Below are positions 56,714 through 64,000 of a stretch of DNA of 64,000 nt, piece after piece. How positions within the stretch are numbered: position 1 is the first letter of the stretch; each line of letters begins with the position of its first letter. The notes under the pieces are model-generated. The model had not been told where the DNA came from. It worked only from the letters and a program-made list of their open reading frames with translations, and searched no databases. Made by a program: the position numbers and the translations under genes. The DNA is from Streptomyces roseoverticillatus (GTDB lineage: Bacteria; Actinomycetota; Actinomycetes; Streptomycetales; Streptomycetaceae): positions 1-64,000 of the forward strand of contig NZ_JOFL01000033.1 in the NCBI RefSeq assembly GCF_000719265.1. The letters run 5' to 3'.

Positions 56714-56762
56714 TCGCGCAACCGATCGGGCGGCCGGCCCTCGCGCAACCGATCGGGCGGCC
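56714..56762 (+). repeat. 22-bp direct repeat containing CCGATCGG upstream of the LLM operon
   Basis: TCGCGCAACCGATCGGGCGG plus CC occurs at 56714-56735 and 56741-56762 (period 27). Each copy contains the palindrome CCGATCGG. The second copy ends 36 bp before the ATG of the first LLM gene, so the copies may be tandem operator sites or simply a small duplication. Confidence 0.7.
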
Positions 56763-56798
56763 AGCCCGTTCGTGCTCCCCACACCCCCAGGGAATGCC

Positions 56799-57827
56799 AT
56801 GTCCGCACCCATCCGGCCCCTGCACCTGGCCGTGAGCATCGACCGCCCCGGCGTCCGCGACGCCGAGTCCTACGTCCGGGCCGCGCGCCTCGCCGAGCGC
56901 GGCAGGCTGGACTTCGTCACCCTCGGCGACACCCTCGGCCCGCCCCGGCGCGGCGCGAGCCGCCTCGACGCCCTCGCCGTCCTCGCCCGCGTCGCCCCCG
57001 CCACCGACCGGATCGGCCTCGTGCCCACCGTCACCACCACCCATACCGAGCCGTTCCGCGTCGCCGACGCCGTCTCCACCCTCGACCGGGTGAGCAACGG
57101 CCGCGCAGGCTGGACCGCCGAGGTGTCCGCCACCGAGGCCGAGGCCCGCCACTTCGGCCGGCGCGCCCCGGCCCCCGCCGACGCGCTGTGGCACGAGGCC
57201 GCCGCGGTCGCCGGCGCCGCCGCCCGGCTCTGGGACAGCTGGGAGGACGACGCCGAGATCCGCGACGCCGCCACCGGCCGCTTCATCGACCGCGACAAGC
57301 TGCACCACGTCGACGCCGAAGGCCCCGGCTGGTCCGTCCGCGGACCCTCCGCCGTGCCCCGCCCCCCGCAGGGCCGTCCGGTCACCGCCGTCGACGGCAC
57401 CCACCTGCCGGCGCGCGCGGCCGCCGCCCGCCACGCCGACGTCGTCTACCTCCGCACCGGCCCCACACCCGCGCCCGGCGCGGTCCGCGCCGCCCGCGCC
57501 GACCTGCACGCCCGGCTGCGCGCACTGGGCCGCGACCCTGGACGCGTCGTCGTCCTCGCCTCCCTGCCCGTCGCCCTGTACGCGGCCGCCGACGCCGTCG
57601 CCCTGGCCGACCTGGCCGGCTCCTGGTGGGCGGACGGCGTCGTCGACGGCTTCCACTTCCGGCCCCGGGACCCCGACCGGGACCTTGCGCTGCTGGTCGA
57701 CGGCACCGTGCCCGTACTCCAGCACCGGGGCCTGCTCCGCTCCTTCTACCCCGGCGGCACGCTCCGCGAGCACCTCTGCCTGCCGCGCCCCGCCAACCGC
57801 CACACCACCGCGAGGAGGACCGCATGA
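56799..57827 (+). CDS. LLM class flavin-dependent oxidoreductase, first
   Basis: 342 aa, bacterial-luciferase fold. The N-terminal strand (LHLAVSIDRPGVRDAESYV), VTTTHTEPFRVADAVSTLDR and NGRAGWTAEVSATEAEARHF are typical of FMNH2-dependent monooxygenases related to the NtaA/DszA group. It is shorter than the second gene product and lacks some of the insertion regions. It needs a separate flavin reductase, and none is encoded nearby. The stop overlaps the next start (ATGA). Confidence 0.85.
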   Translation: MSAPIRPLHLAVSIDRPGVRDAESYVRAARLAERGRLDFVTLGDTLGPPRRGASRLDALAVLARVAPATDRIGLVPTVTTTHTEPFRVADAVSTLDRVSNGRAGWTAEVSATEAEARHFGRRAPAPADALWHEAAAVAGAAARLWDSWEDDAEIRDAATGRFIDRDKLHHVDAEGPGWSVRGPSAVPRPPQGRPVTAVDGTHLPARAAAARHADVVYLRTGPTPAPGAVRAARADLHARLRALGRDPGRVVVLASLPVALYAAADAVALADLAGSWWADGVVDGFHFRPRDPDRDLALLVDGTVPVLQHRGLLRSFYPGGTLREHLCLPRPANRHTTARRTA

Positions 57828-59224
57828 CCGACCCCAGGGCGCGGCAGCGCAAGCAGATGCACCTGGCCGTGCACGCCCCCGGCGCCGGCAACACGACCGT
57901 GTGGGCCCTCCCGCCCGCCGGCCCCGCCACCACCCCTGCCAAAGGCTCCCCCGAACTCCGTCCGGGGGGACCCCCGGCGCGCCGCTCCCCTTGTTCCGGC
58001 AGCCACACCGACTTCTCGTCCTTCCGGCACCTCGCCGCCACCGCCGAACGCGGCCTCTTCGACTTCTTACTCCTCGCCGAAGGGCTGCGGCTGCCCGAGC
58101 ACAAGGGCCGGATCCACGACCTGGACGCCGTCGGCCGCCCCGAACCGATCACCCTGCTCAGCGCCCTGGCCGGCGTCACCGACCGGATCGGCCTGGCCGC
58201 CACCGCCGACACCACGTTCCACGAGCCCTACGAACTGGCCCGCCGGCTCGCCTCCCTGGACCACCTCAGCGACGGGCGCGCCGCCTGGAACGTGGTCGCC
58301 TCCTCCTCCGATGCCTTCGCCGCCGAGAACTTCCGGCCCGGCGCCGCCCACCTCGACCGGCCCGAGTGCTTCGCGCGCGCCGCAGAGTTCGTCGTCACCG
58401 CGCGCGAACTGTGGGACTCGTGGACACCCGGAGGAGTGCCGCGGCCCTTCGCCCACCACGGGCGCCACTTCTCGGTCTCCGGCACGTTCGACGTGGCCCG
58501 CAGCCCGCAGGGGCACCCGGTGGTCATCCAGGCCGGGGACTCCGAGGAGGAACGGGAGTCCGCGGCCTCCGCCGCCGACGTGTTCTTCGCCGGGCCGCCC
58601 GGGACGCCGGAGGCCGGGCAAGCCCTCCGCGCCGACGTCGGACGGCGGCTCGCCGCGTACGGGCGGCGGCCCGAAGACCTGAAGATCATGCCGGGCGTGA
58701 CGTTCGCGCTCGGGGACACCGACGCCGAGGCCCAGGAGAACGCCGCCGAGATCCGCAAACAGCAGGTGTCGCCGCAGGGCGCGCTGTTCGCCCTGGAACG
58801 GGTGTGGGGCCGGGACCTGTCCGGCTACGACCCCGACGGGCCGCTGCCCGGCATCGACCCGGACCCCGCCGGAGAAGCCGCCCCGGGACGGGCCCCGGTC
58901 GCCGACCCCCTCGCCGTCGCCGCGCGCTGGCGGGCCGTGGCCGAGGCCAAGGGGCTGTCCATCCGGCAGACCGTGATCGAGACGGCCGGGCGGCAGACCT
59001 TCATCGGCACCCCCTCGTCCGTCGCCGCCCAGATGGACGGCTTCGTCACCGCCGGAGCCGCCGACGGCTTCGTCCTCCTCCCGCACCACACCCCCGGCGG
59101 GCTGGACGACTTCGTCGACCGCGTCGTGCCGCTGCTCCAGGAACGTGGCGCGTTCCGAACGGAATACGCGGGCGCGACGCTCCGCGAGCACCTCGGGTTG
59201 CCGCTGCCCGTATGGAAGGGTTGA
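57824..59224 (+). CDS. LLM flavin-dependent monooxygenase, NtaA/SnaA/DszA family
   Basis: 466 aa. AERGLFDFLLLAEGL, LDHLSDGRAAWNVVASSSDA, SPQGHPVVIQAGDSEEERES and GFVLLPHHTPGGLDDFVDRV match the family that cleaves C-S or C-N bonds in sulfonates, sulfones and chelators. Residues about 37-57 are a Pro/Ser/Arg-rich insert not expected in the family and encoded by a palindrome-like stretch (57940-57985). ATGA overlap with the first LLM gene makes a coupled pair. Confidence 0.87.
   Translation: MTDPRARQRKQMHLAVHAPGAGNTTVWALPPAGPATTPAKGSPELRPGGPPARRSPCSGSHTDFSSFRHLAATAERGLFDFLLLAEGLRLPEHKGRIHDLDAVGRPEPITLLSALAGVTDRIGLAATADTTFHEPYELARRLASLDHLSDGRAAWNVVASSSDAFAAENFRPGAAHLDRPECFARAAEFVVTARELWDSWTPGGVPRPFAHHGRHFSVSGTFDVARSPQGHPVVIQAGDSEEERESAASAADVFFAGPPGTPEAGQALRADVGRRLAAYGRRPEDLKIMPGVTFALGDTDAEAQENAAEIRKQQVSPQGALFALERVWGRDLSGYDPDGPLPGIDPDPAGEAAPGRAPVADPLAVAARWRAVAEAKGLSIRQTVIETAGRQTFIGTPSSVAAQMDGFVTAGAADGFVLLPHHTPGGLDDFVDRVVPLLQERGAFRTEYAGATLREHLGLPLPVWKG
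57947..57969 (+). repeat. In-frame C-run/G-run inverted repeat inside the second LLM gene
   Basis: TCCCCCG (57947-57953) and CGGGGG (57963-57968) can pair around AACTCCGTC. The stretch 57940-57985 looks like the hairpins common in Streptomyces spacers, yet it keeps the frame open and inserts about 15-20 residues into the protein. Confidence 0.5.
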
Positions 59225-59229
59225 CGGTC

Positions 59230-60030
59230 ATGAGCACGGACACGGCGCGCGACGCACGACAGCAGTGGAAGGCGTGGCGCGAAGAGCGCACGGAGACGGT
59301 CTCGGCACCGTACGGACCCCTCGCCCTGACGGGCACGCACTGGCTCGCCGACGCCCCCGAGGGGCGCATTCCCGCCATTCCCGGGCAGTGGGCCGAGGAA
59401 GAGGACGCGGTACGGCTGACCGCCGCGGCCGTCGACGGACTCACCCTGGACGGACGGCCGCTGGACGGCGTGGTCCGGCTCCGCCCCGACAAGGGCCCCG
59501 CGGCCGCGGCCCGCGTCTCGTACGGGGGACGCAAACTCGTGGTGATACGGCGCGAGGGGCTGTGGGCGGTGCGCGTCTTCGACCCCGGCTCGGCCGGGCG
59601 GCGGGAGTTCGCCGGGATCGACGTCTTCGACCACGCCGCGGAGTGGGAGCTGGACGGCGTCTTCCGCCCGTACGGCAGCAGCCGGCGGGTGAGCGTCGCG
59701 AACGCGGACGGGCGGGAACGGGGGCTGGGCCTGGACGGCGAGCTCGCGTTCACGGTCGCCGGAGCCGAACACACGCTGCAGGCCGCGCTGGAGGTGGACG
59801 GGACGCTGTGGGCGGTGTTCGCCGACGCGACGAGCGGCACGTCGAGCTACCGCTTCCGCTTCCTGCGCGCGCCGGCGCCGGGCGTCGACGGGCGGGTGAC
59901 GCTCGACTTCAACCGTGCGCTGTTGCCGCCGTGCGCTTTCGCCGACCACTTCATCTGCCCGTTCCCGCCCCCGGGCAACACGCTCACGGTCCCCGTACCG
60001 GCGGGCGAACGGGACGTCGTGCGGGGGTAG
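59230..60030 (+). CDS. DUF1684 family protein
   Basis: 266 aa. QQWKAWREERTETVSAPYGP, LTGTHWLADAPEG and the C-terminal LDFNRALLPPCAFADHFICP with FPPPGNTL are the DUF1684 hallmarks. The conserved Asn, Cys and His near the end suggest a catalytic or metal role, but no function is established. ATG 59230 has GGAAGG 9 bases upstream; ATG 59212 overlaps the LLM gene. It is third in the LLM operon, so it probably acts on the same substrate. Confidence 0.85.
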   Translation: MSTDTARDARQQWKAWREERTETVSAPYGPLALTGTHWLADAPEGRIPAIPGQWAEEEDAVRLTAAAVDGLTLDGRPLDGVVRLRPDKGPAAAARVSYGGRKLVVIRREGLWAVRVFDPGSAGRREFAGIDVFDHAAEWELDGVFRPYGSSRRVSVANADGRERGLGLDGELAFTVAGAEHTLQAALEVDGTLWAVFADATSGTSSYRFRFLRAPAPGVDGRVTLDFNRALLPPCAFADHFICPFPPPGNTLTVPVPAGERDVVRG

Positions 60031-60618
60031 TCCACGGAGTCCCTTTCCGCTTGCGGCGGTCGGGCACCGCCGGTCTCCGCCGTGGTGATTGCACGCCGCT
60101 GCGGCGGAGGGTCCGGCCCGGGCGCCCGGCGGGTGGCTCCTGCCGCTGGGGCAAGTCTTTCCGCCGCGACGGCGTGCGAACGGGTTCGCCGTCAGGCAAG
60201 GAGGATCCGCCGCGACGGCGAGCAACCCGTACGGCGGAGACCGGCGGTGCCGGGCGTCGGGCTGGCCCCCGCCCGGACGGGCTTGCCGTCAGGAAGGGTG
60301 AATCCGCCGCGACGGCGAGCAACCCGTACGGCGGAGACCGGCGGTGCCGAACACCGGGCTGCCCCTGCCCGGACGGGCTTGCCGTCAGGGGGCGTCGGGG
60401 CACCCGTATAAGTGCCCACCGCACCCCGCGAGGGGCCCGCACCCCGCGTCGTGTCCATCCCCCCCCGCGAGGGGTCCCGGCCGAAAGCGGCTCTTGCGAG
60501 CGGCGTCGCGTGGCCCGAATACTCCCGAGAAGCGCTTGTCAGGGGCACGGCGAAAACGGAATCCCGCGTGCCCGTACCGGCTGCGCCTCACCTACCGACC
60601 CCACTCGGGAGGAACCAC
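60031..60618. repeat. Repeat-filled spacer, locus G: 46-bp units in inverted and 97-bp tandem array
   Basis: A minus unit (60063-60108), a plus inner end (60160-60174) and two plus units (60206-60251, 60303-60348) that are identical over 46 bp. The last three each continue into a CGGGCTTGCCGTCAGG-like tail (60180-60195, 60278-60293, 60374-60389), giving a 97-bp tandem period. From 60390 to 60618 there is a CACCCCGCGAGGGG-type repeat (60421-60475) and the protease promoter/leader; I see no other gene. Confidence 0.8.
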
Positions 60619-61509
60619 GTGAGGATCAACACGGCGACCCGCGTCGCCCTCGCCTCCACCCTCGCCGCCGCAGCGGCGTTCATCGGCACCACCGCCCACG
60701 CCGAACCCGCCGCCGGCTCCACCGGCTCCGCCGCCCGGCTCGCCGCCGCCGGTGCCGCCGTGCAGTCCGCGGACGTCGCAGGCACCGCCTGGGCCGTTGA
60801 CCAGGACAGCGGCGCCCTCGTGGTCACCGCCGACTCCACCGTCCCCGACGCCGCCCTCGCCAGAATCAGGCAGCAGGCCGGCCCCGGCGCCGACGCGATA
60901 CGCATCGAGCGGACCGCCGGCGTCCTCCGCCCCTACCTCGGCGGCGGCGACGCGATCTACGCTCCGAACTGGCGCTGCTCGCTCGGCTTCAACGTGCGCA
61001 AAGGCAACACCGCCTACTTCCTCACCGCGGGCCACTGCACTGAGGGCAAGCCGCCGTACTACACCAACTCCGGGCACACCACCAGCATCGGCCCCACCAC
61101 CGGAACCAGCTTCCCGGGCAACGACTACGGCATCGTGCAGTACACCAACGGCTCCCTCCCGCACCCCAGCGAGGTCAACCTCTACAACGGCCGCACCCAG
61201 CGGATCACCGCCGCGGGCAACGCGAGCGTCGGCCAGGCCGTCCAGCGCAGCGGCTCCACGACCGGCGTGCACGGCGGCAAGGTCACCGGCCTCAACGCCA
61301 CCGTCAACTACGGCAACGGCAAGGTCGTCCGCGGCCTGATCAAGACCAATGTGTGCGCCGAGCCCGGAGACAGCGGCGGCGCCCTGTTCGCCGGGTCCAC
61401 CGCGCTCGGCCTCACCTCCGGCGGCAGCGGGAACTGCAGCTCCGGCGGGACGACGTTCTTCCAGCCCGTCGGACCGGCGCTGAAGGCCTACGGCGTGACC
61501 ATCGGCTGA
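60619..61509 (+). CDS. Secreted S1 family serine protease (streptogrisin A/B-like)
   Basis: 296 aa. A signal peptide (cleavage near AHA-EP, residue 28) precedes a short propeptide (to about 110) and a chymotrypsin-fold mature domain starting near [17 protein letters not shown]. The triad is His in TAGHC (about 138), Asp in PGNDYG (about 168) and Ser in GDSGG (about 251). Cys pairs around His and Ser are in place. GTG 60619 follows GGGAGGA. It is exported, self-processed and likely to feed the cell from protein. Confidence 0.92.
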   Translation: MRINTATRVALASTLAAAAAFIGTTAHAEPAAGSTGSAARLAAAGAAVQSADVAGTAWAVDQDSGALVVTADSTVPDAALARIRQQAGPGADAIRIERTAGVLRPYLGGGDAIYAPNWRCSLGFNVRKGNTAYFLTAGHCTEGKPPYYTNSGHTTSIGPTTGTSFPGNDYGIVQYTNGSLPHPSEVNLYNGRTQRITAAGNASVGQAVQRSGSTTGVHGGKVTGLNATVNYGNGKVVRGLIKTNVCAEPGDSGGALFAGSTALGLTSGGSGNCSSGGTTFFQPVGPALKAYGVTIG

Positions 61510-61542
61510 CGGCGCCCGGCCGCCCCCTGCCGGCAGCGCGCA

Positions 61543-61577
61543 CGAGCCCCCGGTCCGTACGCCGGGCCGGGGGCTCG
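61543..61577 (+). terminator. Hairpin terminator after the first protease gene
   Basis: An 11-bp perfect stem (61543-61553 with 61567-61577) with further CC/GG pairing inside lies 33 bp after the protease stop. There is no U-run. Confidence 0.8.
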
Positions 61578-61641
61578 ACCATGTGCCCGATACGGGCATA
61601 CCGTGGACATAACACCTGAGATGTACGGCAGGGGGCCTCCC

Positions 61642-62517
61642 ATGGTCGAGGATCTGGTGGTGGCAGTCGTGGGCGTCGCGTCCGCCGGGGCGGTCTACGC
61701 CATGGCGGCGGCCCGCGTGGTCAAGCAGTACGAGCGCGGCGTGGTGCTGCGGCTCGGGCGGCTCCTGCCCGGGGTCCGCCCGCCGGGATTCACCATGATC
61801 ATCCCGGGCGTCGACCGGCTGCGTAAGGTGAACATGCAGATCGTGACGATGCCCGTGCCCGCCCAGGAGGGCATCACCCGCGACAACGTCACCGTCCGCG
61901 TGGACGCGGTCGTCTACTTCAAGGTCGTGGACCCGGCCGAGGCCGTGATCGCCGTGGAGGACTACCGCTTCGCGGTCTCGCAGATGTCCCAGACGTCGCT
62001 GCGTTCGATCATCGGCAAGAGCGACCTCGACGACCTGCTCTCCAACCGGGAGAAGCTGAACCAGGGCCTGGAGCTCATGCTCGACAGCCCCGCCATCGGC
62101 TGGGGCGTGCAGATCGACCGGGTGGAGATCAAGGACGTCTCGCTGCCGGAGACGATGAAGCGGTCCATGTCCCGGCAGGCGGAGGCGGAGCGCGAGCGGC
62201 GGGCCCGTGTGATCAACGCGGACGCGGAGCTGCTGGCGTCGAAGAAGCTCGCCGAGGCGGCGGCCACGATGGCCGACCAGCCGTCGGCGCTGCAGCTGCG
62301 GCTGCTGCAGACGGTGGTGGCGGTGGCGGCGGAGAAGAACTCCACGCTGGTCCTGCCGTTCCCGGTGGAGCTCCTGCGCTTCCTGGAGCGCTCGGCGCAG
62401 CAGGGGCTGGTGCCGCCGGATCCGCCGCGGGCGGAGAAGGCGGCGGTGGAGAAGCCGGCGGTGGAGAAGCCGGTGCCTCCTCCTCCGGAGGAGCTCCCTC
62501 CGGCCACGGAGACGTGA
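61642..62517 (+). CDS. SPFH/Band 7 family protein (slipin-like)
   Basis: 291 aa. One N-terminal membrane anchor (LVVAVVGVASAGAVYAMAAA) is followed by the SPFH domain (KQYERGVVLRLGRLLPGVRP; MPVPAQEGITRDNVTVRVDA), a helical stretch (SRQAEAERERRARVINADAE) and a Pro/Glu/Lys tail with three VEKP-like repeats. Slipins scaffold membrane microdomains and often partner with NfeD proteases; no nfeD is seen here. ATG 61642 gives the family N-terminus; ATG 61621 is a possible longer start. Confidence 0.88.
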   Translation: MVEDLVVAVVGVASAGAVYAMAAARVVKQYERGVVLRLGRLLPGVRPPGFTMIIPGVDRLRKVNMQIVTMPVPAQEGITRDNVTVRVDAVVYFKVVDPAEAVIAVEDYRFAVSQMSQTSLRSIIGKSDLDDLLSNREKLNQGLELMLDSPAIGWGVQIDRVEIKDVSLPETMKRSMSRQAEAERERRARVINADAELLASKKLAEAAATMADQPSALQLRLLQTVVAVAAEKNSTLVLPFPVELLRFLERSAQQGLVPPDPPRAEKAAVEKPAVEKPVPPPPEELPPATET

Positions 62518-63147
62518 TCGCCGTCGACGGGGACGGCGGGGCGGGGCGCCCCTGGCCGAGCGCCGGCCGCCCGGCGTCCGGGCTCTTGAATCCGCCGCGG
62601 CGCGCAACCCCGACGGCGTAGTGCGGCGGTGCGGCGGAGGGAGAATGCCGGGCTCCCCGGCTGGGTAAGCGGCTCGGCCGAACCCTTGATTGAATCCGCC
62701 GCCGCGGCGCGCAACCCCGACGGCGTGGTCCGGCGGTGTCAGGCAGACCGGCACCGCCGGACCACGCCGTGGGGCGTCCCGCCGTTGCGGCGGAGATAGA
62801 GGGCCGGGCTCCTCGCCCGGGTGAACGGCACGCCGCCCCGGCCGGGCAGGCGGGCCCGGACGGGAGTGAGGGGGCGGCAGTTGCCGCCCCTCGGCGTAGC
62901 TCCAACGGCGTAGCCCCCGGGCGCGAACTCCGGGGCGCCCGCGCCCGCCACGTGCCCGGAGCGCGCGCAGCGAAACACGCGCCAAGGGAATTCCGCCTTG
63001 TGCGCGCCCTCCCCGGGTCCGGGATACTCGACAAGCCAACTTGGCATGGACGCGCCCTCTGTAAAGCCGTCGGCGAGCCCGTGCCGTTGTCCTCCGGGCC
63101 CGGCGAATCACCTCTCCGTGGCCCAACCCCCCACCGGAGGTGCCGAG
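62518..63147. repeat. Repeat-filled spacer, locus H: three 46-bp units with a perfect 18-bp inverted repeat
   Basis: Plus units at 62591-62633 (3 bp shorter) and 62695-62740, and a minus unit at 62750-62794. Here the outer ends face each other, and 62720-62737 pairs perfectly with 62753-62770 (18 bp, 15-base loop). This orientation is opposite to the other loci. 62795-63147 shows only GC-rich spacer, an AACGGCGTAGC segment related to the repeat core near 62909 and the leader of the next protease. Confidence 0.78.
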
Positions 63148-64000
63148 TTGAAGCGTAGATGGATTCCCGTGCGCGTCGCCCTCGCCGCCGCGTCCGCCGT
63201 CGTCCTCGCGGCGGTGACCCTCAGTCCACAGCAGGCCGACGCCTCGCCCGGGTCGCCCGCCGCTCCCGCCCGCGCACCGTCCGCCGCCTCGGACGCCTCC
63301 CTCGCCAGGACGCTCGCCGCCGCTCTGGGGGGCGCCGCCGCCGGTTCGTACTACGACTCCACCCTCGGCAGGCTCGTCGTCGACGTCACCGACGGCCGGG
63401 CCGCCGGCCTGGTCCGCGCGGCGGGTGCCGCGCCCCGCGTCGTGGAGCACTCGAAGGCCGAGCTGGACTCCGCGCACGCGACGCTGGACTCCCGCATCAC
63501 CACCCCCGGCACCGCCTGGGCGGCCGATCCGCGGCTCAACAAGGTGGTCCTGACCGCCGACCCCACGGTCACGGCGGCGGACCTCGCGCGGATCAAGGAC
63601 ACGGCCCGGTCGCTCGGCAGCGCGGTGGTGGTCAAGAGGTCCCCCACGAAGCTCACCCGGTTCATCGCCGGGGGCGACGGCATCTGGGGCTCGCAGTACC
63701 GCTGCTCGCTCGGCTTCAACGTGAAGCGGGCCGGCAAGCCCGACGCCTTCGTGACGGCCGGGCACTGCGGCAAGGTCGAGCCCGAATGGCGTGCGTCGAA
63801 CGGCGGCGCCGTGATCGCGAAGACCGAGGCCTGGAAGTTCCCCGGCCGGGACTACGCCATCGCCGCGTACCCCGCCACCGGCGCCGTCGACCACCCGAGC
63901 GCCGTGAACCCGGGCCTGCAGGCCATCACCGGCGCCGGTGCCGCGACCGTCGGCCAGGCCATCAGCCGCAGCGGCTCCTCGACGGGGCTGAAGACCGGCA
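63148..64000 (+). CDS. Secreted S1 family serine protease, streptogrisin-like (3' end outside window)
   Basis: 284 codons are in the window and the frame stays open to its end. TTG 63148 has GGAGG 7 bases upstream and begins a signal peptide (KRRWIPVRVALAAASAVVLA). The propeptide is longer than in the first protease (ATLDSRITTPGTAWAADPRL is alpha-lytic-type). Mature features seen are GGDGIWGSQYRCSLGF, TAGHCGK (His) and PGRDYAIAAY (Asp). The GDSGG serine lies beyond the window. It is probably a paralog of the 60.6-kb gene. Confidence 0.88.
   Translation, partial: MKRRWIPVRVALAAASAVVLAAVTLSPQQADASPGSPAAPARAPSAASDASLARTLAAALGGAAAGSYYDSTLGRLVVDVTDGRAAGLVRAAGAAPRVVEHSKAELDSAHATLDSRITTPGTAWAADPRLNKVVLTADPTVTAADLARIKDTARSLGSAVVVKRSPTKLTRFIAGGDGIWGSQYRCSLGFNVKRAGKPDAFVTAGHCGKVEPEWRASNGGAVIAKTEAWKFPGRDYAIAAYPATGAVDHPSAVNPGLQAITGAGAATVGQAISRSGSSTGLKTG

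Larger units (their letters stand above)
55860..56798. other. Long intergenic region between the DUF5685 gene and the LLM operon
   Basis: 939 bp. From left to right it holds a hexamer repeat (55890-55925), a candidate minus-strand leader peptide (56017-56133) and TTGACA near 56217 followed by ATAGCCT, which could be a plus-strand promoter with long spacing. Then come repeat locus F (56470-56606) and a 22-bp direct repeat (56714-56762) before the LLM start. The long frames crossing it lack codon bias and conserved motifs. Confidence 0.5.

Noticed and set aside
60160..60389. Possible CRISPR-like array
   Set aside because: Only three direct copies, no uniform short spacers, units shared with inverted repeats elsewhere, and no cas gene in the window.

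Overview
The window is a piece of a Streptomyces (or very close actinobacterial) chromosome. The evidence is very high GC with G/C-ending third positions, many GTG/TTG starts, many 4-bp GTGA/ATGA stop-start overlaps, the actinobacterial ScpA/ScpB and SepF-like proteins, streptogrisin-type proteases and a DmdR/IdeR-type iron box. From memory, the recN - pyrG - ald - parA - scpAB - pseudouridine synthase - tyrA - cmk - der order is core Streptomyces chromosome. The window is therefore mostly conserved chromosome with a more variable right end. I see no CRISPR array, prophage, insertion sequence or tRNA.

Layout. 1-2.4 kb: the 3' end of a 5S rRNA with a strong terminator, then a TPR protein whose first 420 residues are an Arg/Asp/Gly repeat. 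2.4-4.9 kb: a DUF1015 protein divergent from a HAD-IIA phosphatase. 4.9-9.9 kb: a siderophore-iron module (siderophore-interacting reductase and Tat lipoprotein binding protein on one side; two FecCD permeases and an ATPase on the other) around one iron box. 9.9-16 kb: SCP2 protein, small hypothetical, tlyA, nadK, S41 protease, recN. 16-24.5 kb: a WecA/MraY-like membrane protein, glycosyltransferase, pentapeptide-repeat protein, PucR regulator, MFS transporter, GH15 hydrolase. 25-31 kb: pyrG, Nudix ADP-ribose pyrophosphatase, STAND/TPR protein, ald. 31-36 kb: a segregation module (ParA-like ATPase, small partner-like protein, scpA, scpB) ending in an rRNA pseudouridine synthase. 36.5-42 kb: a nucleotidyltransferase and a DUF952 protein divergent from tyrA-cmk-acyltransferase-der. 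42-55.9 kb: unknown pairs, glycosyltransferases, ctaD, I78 inhibitor, PAP2 phosphatase, GT-C mannosyltransferase, DHA2 exporter, acyl-CoA dehydrogenase, SepF-like protein and a DUF5685 protein with an extreme cysteine tail. 56-64 kb: two LLM flavin monooxygenases plus DUF1684, then two streptogrisin-like proteases (the second cut by the window end) flanking an SPFH protein.

The strongest unexplained signal is a dispersed intergenic repeat. It is a nearly constant 46-bp unit with a conserved 11-bp outer end, a variable core of about 20 bp and a conserved, self-complementary 15-bp inner end. I count about 23 complete or partial units at eight loci between 12.4 and 62.8 kb. They are usually paired head-to-head, like REPINs or MITEs, and seven of the eight loci begin within about 75 bp of, or overlap, the 3' end of a plus-strand gene. 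Other points of note are a 37-bp duplication of the end of der, an apparent orphan cysteine-type leader peptide, a ParA/RHH-like/ScpAB gene set, and the metallothionein-like tail of the DUF5685 protein.
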